This document shows positions 1 to 9,324 of a stretch of DNA of 64,000 nucleotides, piece by piece. The position numbers were made by a program, and so were the translations under genes. Source of the DNA: Sphingorhabdus rigui (GTDB lineage Bacteria; Pseudomonadota; Alphaproteobacteria; Sphingomonadales; Sphingomonadaceae). The stretch's first letter is position 1, and every line of letters starts with the position of its first letter. Below the pieces are notes generated by a model that saw only the letters and a program-made list of their open reading frames with translations, was not told the origin of the DNA and searched no databases. Location of the stretch: the NCBI RefSeq assembly GCF_014196595.1, contig NZ_JACIEA010000001.1, positions 978,350 to 1,042,349 on the forward strand, read 5' to 3'.

Positions 1-1106
1 GCCCTGACGCAGCCGAAGCGTTTGCCCGCGCGTTTGACCGCTTGTCGGGCGGTTCGCATGGCGCGGCGGGCACATTGCAAGGCGGCGCAAGCATTGAACC
101 TGAATCCATCGCATCGGCGCGGCGCGAGATAGAACGCTGGCGCAACCATTTTGCAGATTTGGATTCGCAAGCTGAAAATCTCGCGGATGAGCTGCGTCTT
201 AATAATGCGGACCTGTATGGCGCGATTACTGAACGGCTGCGCGTGAAGCATCAGTTGTCGATACGGATATTGCCGTTCGATGTAATGCCTGACCGATTGC
301 GCCGGTTGGACCTCCATGCCCGGCAATTGCAGTTGTCGGAGCTATTGGATCCGGCAAGCCGCACATTCGCCGCCGCCTTGCAACTTGGTATGTTGGAGGC
401 AAAGGCGGAGGTTGAGGCGCTCGTTTCCGGCGCCTCATTCACCGAACGGGCAGGGGAACGTCTCTACCGACGCCATTTGCACAGCTATTTCGCGGCAGCC
501 GTCATGATGCCTTACGCCCGCTTCCTGCGCGCCTGCGAAGCGACTGGCTATGATCTTATCTTGCTGCAACGCCGGTTTGGGGCGGGTTTTGAACACGTTG
601 TGCACCGCCTAACGACTTTGCAGCGGGTGGGGCAGCGCGGGTTGCCATTTTTCATGCTGCGGATTGATCGGGCCGGGCAGAGCAGTAAGCGTTATGCAGG
701 GGCGAGTGCATCACCGTTGGTGGAGACGGACCGTCGGTGTCCCTTGTGGCACGTGCACAATGTTTTTGCACGACCGGGCACGCTGTTGCCGCATCTGGTT
801 GAGCTGGAGGACAAAAGCCGCTGGTTCACGCTGTCGCGCACGGTGCACCCACAAACGGCTGTGAGTGGCGGCGTTGAAGCTGAATTCGCCATTTGTTTGG
901 GTATCGATGCCAAGCTGGCGGCACCCTTGGCCGCGGCGCGGGGCTGGGATTTAGGGGACGCGGCAGCGACGCCGATCGGATTGGGCTGTCCTGCGTGCAC
1001 GCGATCGGACTGCCCGCAACGCAGCGCGCCGCCCGCGGGACGCGTGCTTGTTTTCAACGAGCGCGAGCGCGGGTTGTCGCCATTTGCCTTTGATCAACAG
1101 GCATAA
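1..1106 (+). CDS. ScfR-like short-chain fatty acyl transcriptional regulator, C-terminal part
   Basis: The reading frame is open from base 3, so the gene starts upstream of the window and its N-terminal helix-turn-helix is not visible. What remains matches the long regulators built of an XRE DNA-binding domain, an IrrE-like middle and a C-terminal DUF2083 domain (ScfR family, known to control glyoxylate-bypass and short-chain fatty acid genes). The middle part carries YFAAAVMMPY, typical of the degenerate IrrE-like region. Near the end is the cysteine set GCPACTRSDCPQR, a hallmark of the family's C-terminal domain. The stop at 1104-1106 faces the converging response-regulator gene with only three bases between. 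It is a cytosolic DNA-binding protein; its target genes cannot be inferred here. Confidence 0.75.
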   Translation, partial: PDAAEAFARAFDRLSGGSHGAAGTLQGGASIEPESIASARREIERWRNHFADLDSQAENLADELRLNNADLYGAITERLRVKHQLSIRILPFDVMPDRLRRLDLHARQLQLSELLDPASRTFAAALQLGMLEAKAEVEALVSGASFTERAGERLYRRHLHSYFAAAVMMPYARFLRACEATGYDLILLQRRFGAGFEHVVHRLTTLQRVGQRGLPFFMLRIDRAGQSSKRYAGASASPLVETDRRCPLWHVHNVFARPGTLLPHLVELEDKSRWFTLSRTVHPQTAVSGGVEAEFAICLGIDAKLAAPLAAARGWDLGDAAATPIGLGCPACTRSDCPQRSAPPAGRVLVFNERERGLSPFAFDQQA

Positions 1107-1109
1107 CCA

Positions 1110-1787
1110 TTAAGGCCGGTCGAAAACATAGCCTGCCGACCGAACCGTACGGATAGGGTCTGGACTGCCAACCTGGACAAAGGCTTTGCGCAGGCGACCA
1201 ACCCATACGTTCACAGTTTTATCGTCAACTATGTCGCCATCTTTGCCGAGAACTCGAATGAGGTGCTGGCGTGAAAAAACGCGATCGGGATTAGCTGCAA
1301 AATGGGCCAATAAGCGAAATTCTGTCGGTCCAAGAGGCAGGGATTGGCCGTTATATTGGGCTCTAAAGGTCGCTGTGTCGACGATCAGCCGTCCATGAAT
1401 ATATTTGTGGAGGTCGTGGCCTGCGTTTCGCGCAGACAACTGAAGCGCAAGCCTGCGGCTTAGCGTTTTAGCGTCGAACGGCCCAATGATATAATCGTCT
1501 GCGCCGGCGTCCAGCGCGCGCCGCTGGCTGGTTTCGTCTGCATGTTCCAGGACAAGCGTCGTATGACATTGCTGGCCAACGTCGGTGGCTTTTAACTGGC
1601 GGCAAAACTCTAGACCGGACTTGTCAGGAAGAATCCAATCAACAAAGCAGAGAATGTTTTGCGTTTCGGGCAGAGATATAATGTCGGACGATCCGGTCAA
1701 AAACCGAACGTCTGGGTACTCTGCGGTCATGTCAGCTATCAGTTCCGCATCGCCGCCTGCGATTAATACATAAATATCGTCGTTCAT
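1110..1787 (-). CDS. OmpR/PhoB-type response regulator with degenerate receiver
   Basis: About 225 residues: an N-terminal receiver (residues 5-115) and a C-terminal winged helix (about 130-225) with the usual PLGPTEFRLL and TVRSAGYVF elements, so it should bind DNA. The putative phospho-acceptor is Asp50 in VDWILPDKSG. The conserved partners are changed: the acidic pair at the end of strand 1 reads IAGGD, the Thr/Ser position lies in VLEHADE, and the usual Lys of the KPF motif is Gly in IIGPF. Phosphorylation-independent control is therefore possible. The ATG at 1787 is preferred because GGGTGG lies six bases before it; an ATG at 1793 and longer starts are possible. No kinase gene is adjacent. 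The frameshifted TonB receptor is divergent to it and might be a target. Confidence 0.75.
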   Translation of the reverse strand: MNDDIYVLIAGGDAELIADMTAEYPDVRFLTGSSDIISLPETQNILCFVDWILPDKSGLEFCRQLKATDVGQQCHTTLVLEHADETSQRRALDAGADDYIIGPFDAKTLSRRLALQLSARNAGHDLHKYIHGRLIVDTATFRAQYNGQSLPLGPTEFRLLAHFAANPDRVFSRQHLIRVLGKDGDIVDDKTVNVWVGRLRKAFVQVGSPDPIRTVRSAGYVFDRP

Positions 1788-2017
1788 GTTCATCCACCCG
1801 GTTCTGCGGATGAGATGCAGATAGCTAATGACAAGTTCGTGACCGTTATGCGTCACTTTGGTGTCGACTTTTTTCTGTAACGTTGGCGTCACCAAAGTGT
1901 CGGTGAAGTGTCGCGGGGGTGCAACTCACGACGTCTAGCGACCTCCTTGCAAATGCACCCGGGGCGAATCGAAATGAATTCAAGCGTCCCGACAACGATT
2001 AGCAACAGGGATTTATT

Positions 2018-4383
2018 ATGAAGCGCACCGTCTCTCTCCATCTGGTTTCGTTGGCTGCGATCGCCGCTTTCCAGACCACTACGCCCGTATTCGCGGCGGT
2101 CGATGACGCTACCCGGCAGGACAATTCCGGCCTGGTCGACATTGTGGTAACGGCGACGAAGCGTGAAACCAATCTACAGGACACGCCGATTGCTATCGCG
2201 GTCATGAGCGACGAAGATTTGAAGAAGCGCCAGGTACAAAGCTTGTTGGATCTCGCAGATGGCGGAATACCATCGCTGCGCGTGGCGACATTTGAATCAC
2301 GTCAAACAGCGCTAACAGTCGGCATGCGGGGTATTGTTCCCGGTGACGCCAATCAACCCGCCCGCGAACAAGGCGTAGGCGTCTATATTGACGGTGTGTA
2401 TTTGGGGCGCCAGCATGGTCTGAACGCTGGCTTTTGGATGTACAGCGCATTGAGGTTCTGAAAGGTCCGCAAGGAACCTTGTTTGGACGCAATACCGAAG
2501 GTGGCGCAGTTAACATTGTCACGCGCGCTCCAACTGGTGAGTTCGGTGGTCGTGCGTCCGCCGGTATGGGCAATTTCGGTGCATATAGCGGCCAGATACG
2601 TATCGATCTTCCTGAAGTCGCTGGTTTCGCGTTCAAAATTGACGCCGGTCTGCAACATCAGGATGCAACGACCAAAAACCCATTGGAGGGACAAGTCGGG
2701 TGGAATTATTTCCATCGCTATGGCGGTCGGATAGCGGCACGGTGGGAACCGACGAACACGATTACAGCCGATTTTTCGGCCGATCTCGGTCGCGATCAAA
2801 ACACCGCATTTCTTAGCCAGCTGATCAATTATAATCCCACCAATCGCCCCATTGCGACGCTTGCGCAGATTGTAGCCAACAGCAACCGCCTTCCTTCGGG
2901 CTTTGTTGCGCCGCTTCCTTCGTTGTTGAAGGTGCAACCTGACCGCGTTAGCACCGCTGACATCGGCGTGCCGCAACAGCCCAGCGTGGGCAAAACCTTC
3001 GGCGTTGTCAGCAACATCAAATGGCGGCCGTTTGACGGTATCGAAATTCGCTCGATTACAGCATGGCGCACCGTCAGCGACCGTCAGTTTGATAATTCCG
3101 GCGGTGCTAACCGGACTCCGACATTCCTTCCGAATGCCACGTTCAGCCGCTATAGCCTTGCGACGTTAGACCAACGTCAGTTCAGCCAGGAAATACAAGC
3201 TGTCGGTAATACCGATACCGTCGATTATGTTCTGGGCCTCTATTATTTCAATGAACGGGCCAACGACACTGCCCGTACCCCGAATACGAACCGTTGGAAT
3301 GCCGACGGAACAGCGTTCAGCATTGTTGATCCGGCGACCTATCCACTTGCGGTTACAGCACGTGCGAGCATCGCATTTGCCAAAAGCTACGCCATATATG
3401 GGCAGGCTACCTACACGCCCGAACAATTGGAAAGCTTGCATGTGACGGTCGGTGGTCGCATTACGCGTGATGACAAGAACGGACAGTTGTTCACGGTAAA
3501 TGGTGCATCCACCAACTTCACCTTCGACCAACGCAATACGCGTATTGATCCGTTGGTGACAGTCGCTTGGGATGCCTCAGATGCCGTCAATCTATACGCA
3601 AAATATGCGACGGGTTACCGTGCGGGTGGCGCAAGTTCACGTTCTTTGAACTACCGCGCATTCGGCCCTGAGTCCGTAAAGTCTTATGAAATTGGCGCAA
3701 AAACCGAATTGTTTGATCGCCTCGTCCGATTGAATCTTGCCGGTTATATCATGGACCGGACCGACAGTCAGGTCGATTTCAACTTCTTCATTCCGCAAAC
3801 CAATGGGACAGTCCGCAACACGCTGGAAACCGTAAATGCGGAAGGCGTAACCAAGATTAAGGGTATTGAGGCGGACTTGACCGTCAGGCCCACCGACAGC
3901 CTGTCTTTCGGTGTATCTTATGCGTACACCGACGTGAAGATTCCACCCGCACGCAATACCGTGCAGGAACAGCTTAACGCGTCGCTGACACCCGCGGTGA
4001 CTACGCCAGTGTTTCAGGACGTCTATGTCGTATATACACCCAAGCACGCTGTATCAGGGTCGATTGACTTTGAAACACCAGTGGGCGGAGCAGGCGCAGC
4101 GGCAAAGCTTCACTTGGACGCCAACTACAGCTCGCCATCCTTCACGTTCGATAATGAAAACGTCAAAAATGAAAAAGCGTTTCTTATGAACGGCCGGCTG
4201 TCACTTGCAGACATTCCAATGTCCGGAAATGGCCAGCTGTTAACGGTCGCTTTATGGGCGCGTAACATGTTTAATGAATCGCATATCTATCGTCGTTCAA
4301 ATGCAAATGGTCCGGTTCTGGGCGATTATGCGAACTTCAATGCGCCGCGCACGATAGGCGTTGAAGCTACCGTCAACTTCTAA
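2018..4383 (+). pseudogene. TonB-dependent outer-membrane receptor, frameshifted
   Basis: Two overlapping frames together make one receptor of about 788 codons, a normal family length. The first frame (2018-2461) has a signal peptide ending near PVFAA, a TonB-box-like IVVTATKR and the start of the plug domain up to YIDGVYLGRQHGLNAG. It then runs into a stop. The second frame contains the expected continuation DVQRIEVLKGPQGTLFGRN, the rest of the plug, and a full beta-barrel ending in the aromatic EATVNF. The break lies at a run of four T at 2432-2435; one extra T restores the frame. It is either a real inactivating mutation or a homopolymer sequencing error. The start has AGGG seven bases upstream. 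The family imports siderophores, vitamins or oligosaccharides across the outer membrane; the substrate is not evident. A strong terminator follows. Confidence 0.85.
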
Positions 4384-4402
4384 GGGTACGTCCCCCAAGA
4401 CT

Positions 4403-4437
4403 AAGGGGTGCTGCAGCAATGCCGCACCCTTTTTTTT
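4403..4437 (+). terminator. Rho-independent terminator after the TonB receptor
   Basis: GGGTGC at 4406-4411 pairs with GCACCC at 4424-4429 around a 12-base loop. The stem is extended by G-T and A-T pairs and followed by eight T. It lies 20 bases after the receptor stop codon and separates it from the prs genes. Confidence 0.85.
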
Positions 4438-4512
4438 GACGTGACTGCAGACTGTAAAATTAATCGACACTTTACCATTGCCCGTTAGCAAAGCCGACAT
4501 GGACGCGGCGCG

Positions 4513-4740
4513 ATGATACGGCTTTTTAGGCATTACATACCTTATGGGGTGCTTTTTCTGGCACTTATCGACCTAGTTCTTCTCGTTGCCGCGGCAGAAA
4601 CCGCATGGGCTATGCACGCGCATCAGATCGGGATGCAAGTCGGCCATATCGTAGATTATGTTGAGAAGCTTGGCACAAGCGAAGTCGTGCTCGCGTTGGT
4701 AGATCGACGAAATGCATTGTGGCTGGATGGTGCACGGTAA
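4513..4740 (+). pseudogene. Remnant resembling the N-terminus of the XrtA-system glycosyltransferase
   Basis: A 75-residue frame begins MIRLFRHYIPYGVLFLALID, which resembles the first residues and first membrane segment of the undecaprenyl-phosphate sugar transferases of XrtA/PEP-CTERM exopolysaccharide loci (TIGR03013 type, normally over 450 residues). The last third, SEVVLALVDRRNALWL, resembles a segment from the middle of that family, where a VVALDDRRG-like stretch occurs. This suggests an internal deletion that joined N-terminus to middle and then ended. The TAA at 4738-4740 abuts the prsK ATG, so translation of the remnant could still feed prsK. The family comparison is from memory; it could instead be a short membrane peptide gene. 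No catalytic polyprenyl glycosylphosphotransferase domain is left. Confidence 0.45.
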
Positions 4741-6834
4741 ATGATTGCGCTGCTTTCATCGGTATCATTATGGGGTCATTTGACGGCGGGCTTCGCATAC
4801 ACTGCGCTCGCGATTTGGTTGATTCACCAATATTCGGTTAAAAACCGTGCCCAAGCGCACTTGATATGCGCCATGGCGCTGACCGCTATGTGGGCATATG
4901 TGGCAACGTTCGTCGGGCCATTCAGTCTACCGGCGCAAATGGCAGAAACCGCGCGCAATCTGGCGTGGCTTGGCTTCATGTTTTATCTACTGCGCAGTAG
5001 CGACGGTCAGCAGCAGCCGCGCACAATCAACATGATTTATGCTGCGCTCTTATTTGTATTAATCTCGCAGCCGATTTTTGATGCTTTGGCCGGGGGCCTC
5101 GTTATCGGAAGCCAAGGGGCGGCATATGCGATGCAATCCGCCATATTGATGCGTATGATTTTCGGCGCCGGTGCGCTGGTCTTGGTCCACAACCTGTATT
5201 CGGTATCTGCACCCGGAACGCGTTCGGGCATGAGCCTACCTATGGCTGCTTTGGCGGCGATGTGGACGTTTGATCTCAATCTTTACACGATCAGCTATTT
5301 GACATCCGAAATCTCGGCGGAGCTTGTGTCAGCGCGCGGTTTAGCATCGGCGTTGTTGGCACCGATATTCGTGATAGCCACGCTGCGTAACAGTGACTGG
5401 CGCCTCCAACTGTCGCGCACGGTCGCATTTCATTCCGCGTCTCTGCTTGCCATTGGCGCATATTTGATAGCGATGGTTGTCCTTGCGTCAGCCATCGAAA
5501 TAATCGGCGGTACATATGCTGGCCTTGCCCAACTGACCTTGATATTTGGCATGTCGATTTCGGCGCTGTTGATCCTGCCCTCGGGGCGCTTCAAGGCATG
5601 GCTGAACGTCATTATCGTGAAAAATTTTTTCCAGCATCGTTATGATTATCGGTCGGAATGGATGCGCTTTGCAGACACCATTGGTTTCCCGTCGCACGAT
5701 GCAGCGCCATTTTATGAACGAGTCATCAAATCGCTGGCCGATATCTTTGACAGCCCGGGCGGGCTCATATTTGTGCCCAACGATGAAGGGCGGCTAACGC
5801 TGCAAGCGCGATGGAACTGGTCAACAGCGCAGATCCCCGCAAGCTGTGTAACGTCTCAGACGATGCCCTTTTTTGAATCGACTGGGTATATCTTGGCAAT
5901 GGATGATGTGCGGGCGGGAAAAGACGTTCGCTGTGACCCTCGGGCCGTGCCGCAATGGCTATATGACGAGGATCGCGCATGGGCGGTCGTCCCTCTCGTG
6001 CATTTCGGAAAGCTTGCTGGCCTTGCTGTGTTATCGCGGCCACGCCTTCCGCGTGCTCTCGATTGGGAAGATCTGGATATGCTGCGGGTTGTTGGGCGGC
6101 AGCTGGCCAGCTATCTGGCCGAGGCGGCAAGCCAGCAAGCGCTTGCGGAAAATCGTCAATTCGAACAATTCAACCGGCGCTTTGCGTTCGTGATGCATGA
6201 CATCAAAAATCTGGTGAGCCAGTTAAGCATATTGGCGCGCAATGCTGAAAAGCATGCGGATAAGCCGGAATTTCAAGCGGACATGGTCGACACATTACGA
6301 TCTTCGGTCGACAAGATGAATGAGTTATTGGCGCGACTTTCCCAGCACAACAAAACCAAACATAATCCGCCCATCGCCGTTGATATTGGTGAGACGGTTA
6401 TGAATGCGGTGCACAACACCCGGCTTGTTTATCCGGTCGAGGTGCAGCTTGCGCGCGGGTTATTCGTATTAGCTGATCCATCGCGTGTTGAAACTATCAT
6501 TGGCCATCTCGTGCAAAACGCGATTGAGGCGACACCCGACGGAGCGCCTGTAAAAATCACATGCAGAGCGCAGGGCAACCAAGCGGCGGTGAACATAATC
6601 GACACAGGTATAGGGATGTCCGAAAGCTTCATTGCCGACCAGCTGTTCAAACCGTTTGAGTCCACTAAAAAAAGTGGTTTTGGCATTGGCGCTTACGAGG
6701 CCCGCGCCTTGGCGCTGTCCATGGGCGGCAATCTGCGGGTGAACAGCAGACCGGGCAAGGGCACAGTCTTCACGCTGCTGTTGCCCTCGGTCATCGCACA
6801 TAGCGACAGCGCCTCACACCAGGAACCAGCATAA
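4741..6834 (+). CDS. prsK: XrtA/PEP-CTERM system sensor histidine kinase PrsK
   Basis: 697 residues. The first 280 or so form about eight hydrophobic membrane segments, followed by a GAF-like cytosolic sensor region (about 310-455). The phospho-acceptor helix has FVMHDIKNL, with His near residue 486. The HATPase domain shows the N box in HLVQNAIEATPDG and the G1 box in DTGIGMS. This membrane topology plus GAF plus kinase core is characteristic of PrsK, which is paired with PrsR in genomes using exosortase XrtA and PEP-CTERM sorting. It is known to accompany exopolysaccharide/biofilm loci; the signal is unknown. The start directly follows the stop of the glycosyltransferase remnant, and its TAA is directly followed by the prsR ATG, so the three frames are translationally linked. 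No exosortase gene is in the window. Confidence 0.88.
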   Translation: MIALLSSVSLWGHLTAGFAYTALAIWLIHQYSVKNRAQAHLICAMALTAMWAYVATFVGPFSLPAQMAETARNLAWLGFMFYLLRSSDGQQQPRTINMIYAALLFVLISQPIFDALAGGLVIGSQGAAYAMQSAILMRMIFGAGALVLVHNLYSVSAPGTRSGMSLPMAALAAMWTFDLNLYTISYLTSEISAELVSARGLASALLAPIFVIATLRNSDWRLQLSRTVAFHSASLLAIGAYLIAMVVLASAIEIIGGTYAGLAQLTLIFGMSISALLILPSGRFKAWLNVIIVKNFFQHRYDYRSEWMRFADTIGFPSHDAAPFYERVIKSLADIFDSPGGLIFVPNDEGRLTLQARWNWSTAQIPASCVTSQTMPFFESTGYILAMDDVRAGKDVRCDPRAVPQWLYDEDRAWAVVPLVHFGKLAGLAVLSRPRLPRALDWEDLDMLRVVGRQLASYLAEAASQQALAENRQFEQFNRRFAFVMHDIKNLVSQLSILARNAEKHADKPEFQADMVDTLRSSVDKMNELLARLSQHNKTKHNPPIAVDIGETVMNAVHNTRLVYPVEVQLARGLFVLADPSRVETIIGHLVQNAIEATPDGAPVKITCRAQGNQAAVNIIDTGIGMSESFIADQLFKPFESTKKSGFGIGAYEARALALSMGGNLRVNSRPGKGTVFTLLLPSVIAHSDSASHQEPA

Positions 6835-8196
6835 ATGACCGAACACCGGCAAAAGCTACTCATTGTGGAAGATGACCTTGGTCTTCAGAAGCAGCTCAAA
6901 TGGTCGTATGAAGGGTTTGACGTCTTTTGCGCGTCCAATCGCGAAGACGCGCTGACCTTACTGCGTGCGGAAGAGCCTGATGTGGTCACGCTAGACCTCG
7001 GACTGCCGCCTGATCCCGATGGCGTTACCGAAGGCTTCGCCGCCCTCGACGAAATGTTGAAACTGAAGCCTGATACGAAAATCATTGTCGCCTCGGGACA
7101 TGGCGCACGCGAGAGCGCGCTGCAGGCTATTTCGGCTGGTGCTTGGGATTTTTATCATAAGCCCTTGGATATTGACGAGCTTCACCTGATCGTTCGGCGG
7201 GCATTTCATGTGCGTGAGCTGGAGGTGCAGAACGCATTGTTGCAGCAACCCGATAGCGACGGTGCGTTGTTGCTGGGAACAATACTCACAGCATCGCCGG
7301 AGATGGTGAAGGTCGCACGTACCATAGAGCGGATAGCCCCAGCCGATATCTCGGTTTTGCTGCTGGGTGCCAGCGGCACGGGAAAGGAATTGCTGGCGCG
7401 CGGTTTGCACAATGCCAGCGGTCGGCGCGATAAGCCATTCGTCGCCATAAATTGTGGCGCAATACCTGATAATTTGCTGGAATCCGAATTGTTCGGGCAT
7501 GAAAAAGGTGCGTTTACCGGCGCTGTTAAAACGACCGAGGGCAAGATTGAGCTGGCACATGGCGGAACGCTCTTTTTGGATGAAGTGGGCGACATCCCGT
7601 TAGCGCTGCAGGTAAAACTGCTTCGTTTTCTTCAGGAGCGCAATATTGAGCGTATTGGAGGCCGCAAAGCTATTCCCATTGATGTCCGTGTGGTCTGTGC
7701 CACACATCGCAATCTCAGCGAGATGATATCGGATCAAACTTTCCGCGATGATTTGTTTTACAGATTGGCGGAAGTCACCATCAATATTCCACCGCTTACC
7801 GCGCGCACGGGGGACGCAATTTTGTTGGCCAAGCATTTCGTAAGCAAATTTGCGCGCGAGATGAACCCGACGATTAAAGGCATGTCGACCGGCGCATTAG
7901 CCGCGATTGATGTTTGGAAGTGGCCGGGAAATGTCCGCGAACTTGAAAACCGCATAAAGCGGGCTGTTATCATGGCAGAGGGAAAATTCGTTACGGCGGA
8001 TGACCTCGACTTTAGCGACGGGGATGAAGACGATCTGTTGCTCAACTTGAAGGCTGCGCGCGAGGCATCTGACCGCAAGGCGATTAAAAGGGCTGTTGCG
8101 CGGACAGAAGGCAATATTTCTAGCGCAGCGAAGTTACTGGGGATTAGCCGTCCGACGCTGTACGATCTGTTGAAGCAGTATGATCTGCATGTGTAG
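6835..8196 (+). CDS. prsR: PEP-CTERM-box response regulator PrsR, sigma-54 activator
   Basis: 453 residues of NtrC architecture. The receiver has the acidic pair in LLIVEDD and the acceptor Asp in VVTLDLGLPPDPDG. The AAA+ domain has Walker A GASGTGKE, the sigma-54-contacting GAFTGA loop in HEKGAFTGAVK, and Walker B in GGTLFLDEVGDI. A Fis-type helix-turn-helix at the C-terminus reads ISSAAKLLGISRPTLY. It is expected to be phosphorylated by PrsK and to activate sigma-54 promoters of PEP-CTERM proteins and exopolysaccharide genes. It starts at the base after the prsK stop. The gntR gene converges on it 36 bases downstream. Confidence 0.9.
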   Translation: MTEHRQKLLIVEDDLGLQKQLKWSYEGFDVFCASNREDALTLLRAEEPDVVTLDLGLPPDPDGVTEGFAALDEMLKLKPDTKIIVASGHGARESALQAISAGAWDFYHKPLDIDELHLIVRRAFHVRELEVQNALLQQPDSDGALLLGTILTASPEMVKVARTIERIAPADISVLLLGASGTGKELLARGLHNASGRRDKPFVAINCGAIPDNLLESELFGHEKGAFTGAVKTTEGKIELAHGGTLFLDEVGDIPLALQVKLLRFLQERNIERIGGRKAIPIDVRVVCATHRNLSEMISDQTFRDDLFYRLAEVTINIPPLTARTGDAILLAKHFVSKFAREMNPTIKGMSTGALAAIDVWKWPGNVRELENRIKRAVIMAEGKFVTADDLDFSDGDEDDLLLNLKAAREASDRKAIKRAVARTEGNISSAAKLLGISRPTLYDLLKQYDLHV

Positions 8197-8232
8197 TGGG
8201 ATGATAATAAAGCAAAAGCTGCGGTAAAAAAG

Positions 8233-8574
8233 TCAGCTAAGCGCCAGTAATTCGGCCGGATCGATACCGGCACGCTGCATTTGGGCTTTTACGTCAGGCC
8301 AAATATTGTGCATGAAATTGTCGCGCTCGAAACTGCGAAGCTTCGAAATCGCACCATTCGCAACAAACAAACCGACACCGCGCTTGACGTCCACGAGCCC
8401 GCTGTCCTGAAAAAGCTGATAGGCTTTAGCGACCGTCAACGGGTTTGCGCCTTGGTCAGCAGCAAATGCGCGAACCGAAGGCAACATGTCGCCTTCCTTA
8501 TACGCACCGTCCAAAATGGCGGCGGCAATCACATCGCGCAATTTCAAATATACGGGTTTAACGTCGTTTTTCAT
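8233..8574 (-). CDS. Short GntR-family transcriptional regulator (YtrA-like)
   Basis: 113 residues. The N-terminal winged helix (about 8-75) has the GntR pattern: YLKLRDVIAAAILDG, then LPSVRAFAADQGANPLTVAKAY and GLVDVKRGVGLFV. Only about 35 residues follow, too few for a ligand-binding FCD or UTRA domain, which places it with the short YtrA type that usually represses a neighbouring transporter operon. A TACTG-N8-CAGTA dyad lies directly upstream of its start, so autoregulation is likely. The nitroreductase gene lies upstream on the same strand, and the peptide-transporter operon further upstream is a possible target. The ligand is unknown. Confidence 0.85.
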   Translation of the reverse strand: MKNDVKPVYLKLRDVIAAAILDGAYKEGDMLPSVRAFAADQGANPLTVAKAYQLFQDSGLVDVKRGVGLFVANGAISKLRSFERDNFMHNIWPDVKAQMQRAGIDPAELLALS

Positions 8575-8582
8575 TACGTGCT

Positions 8583-8600
8583 TACTGCCATAATACAGTA
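8583..8600. promoter_or_regulatory. Dyad operator candidate upstream of the GntR gene
   Basis: TACTG at 8583-8587 and CAGTA at 8596-8600 form a perfect inverted repeat with an eight-base AT-rich spacer, ending nine bases before the gntR start on the minus strand. The spacer read on that strand contains TATTAT, which could serve as a -10 box. This is the expected place for an autorepression site. Confidence 0.4.
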
Positions 8601-8621
8601 GGTCGCGTCAAGGCAGCACTT

Positions 8622-9191
8622 TTACGGCCATTGCCGAATGATATGCGACGGGTCGGGGCGTGGCCGCTCTTCAAGAGGCAGGGCCGGCGACCCCATGAAG
8701 AATAGCCCGGCAATTTGTTCGTCGCCGGTGCAAATCGCTTTGCGCACGCTGTCGTCGTAGGTCGCCCATCCGGTAATCCAGCTTCCGACAAAGCCATGTG
8801 CGTGGGCTGCATGCAGCAGGTTCATGCCGACTGCGCCAACGCTAAGTTGCTGTTCCCATGAAGGAATTTTTGCGCTTGGCTGGGGCGCATATATCAACAG
8901 AACCAACGTTGGAGCCATGCGCGATGGTGATACCGCCGCGCCAATTTGCGCAGGCCGTGCATCGGGATTGGCAGCGGTGAAGGCATGGGTGAGGAGTTCA
9001 GCAAAGGCGCTGCGGTCGGTGATCGCGACAAAACGCCACGGAAATAGCTTGCCATGGTCGGGGGTGCGCATAGCGGTCTGCAATATGCGGTTAAGTGTGG
9101 CTTGGTCGGGGCCGGGGTCCACCATATCGCGTGGTTTGCCGGACCGGCGGGTTTCGAGATAGCGCGTTACGGAGGAGAGGTCGTTGAACAT
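8622..9191 (-). CDS. Nitroreductase family protein (YdjA-like)
   Basis: 189 residues from the ATG at 9191, which has GGGAG at short spacing; a longer start at 9227 is less likely because the fold begins at MFNDLSSVTRYLETRRS. The first helix carries the FMN-binding TRRS, followed by RTPDHGKLFPWRFVAI, which resembles the APNHGxTxPWRF signature of the small YdjA-type enzymes. The C-terminal half keeps AAHAHGFVGSWITGW. These are soluble FMN oxidoreductases that reduce nitro compounds or quinones with NAD(P)H. The physiological substrate cannot be told from sequence. The gene is 47 bases upstream of gntR on the same strand and could be co-transcribed with it. Confidence 0.88.
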   Translation of the reverse strand: MFNDLSSVTRYLETRRSGKPRDMVDPGPDQATLNRILQTAMRTPDHGKLFPWRFVAITDRSAFAELLTHAFTAANPDARPAQIGAAVSPSRMAPTLVLLIYAPQPSAKIPSWEQQLSVGAVGMNLLHAAHAHGFVGSWITGWATYDDSVRKAICTGDEQIAGLFFMGSPALPLEERPRPDPSHIIRQWP

Positions 9192-9324
9192 TCTACTCCC
9201 ATCGACGAATTTTGACGGTATCCGCAATTAAATTCTTCACACGCGCAATTTTTTCGGTAGGTTCGCCGCCAATCGTTCCTTTCAATGGAATATCAAACAT
9301 AACAGAAATGAGGGGTTTCGCTCG

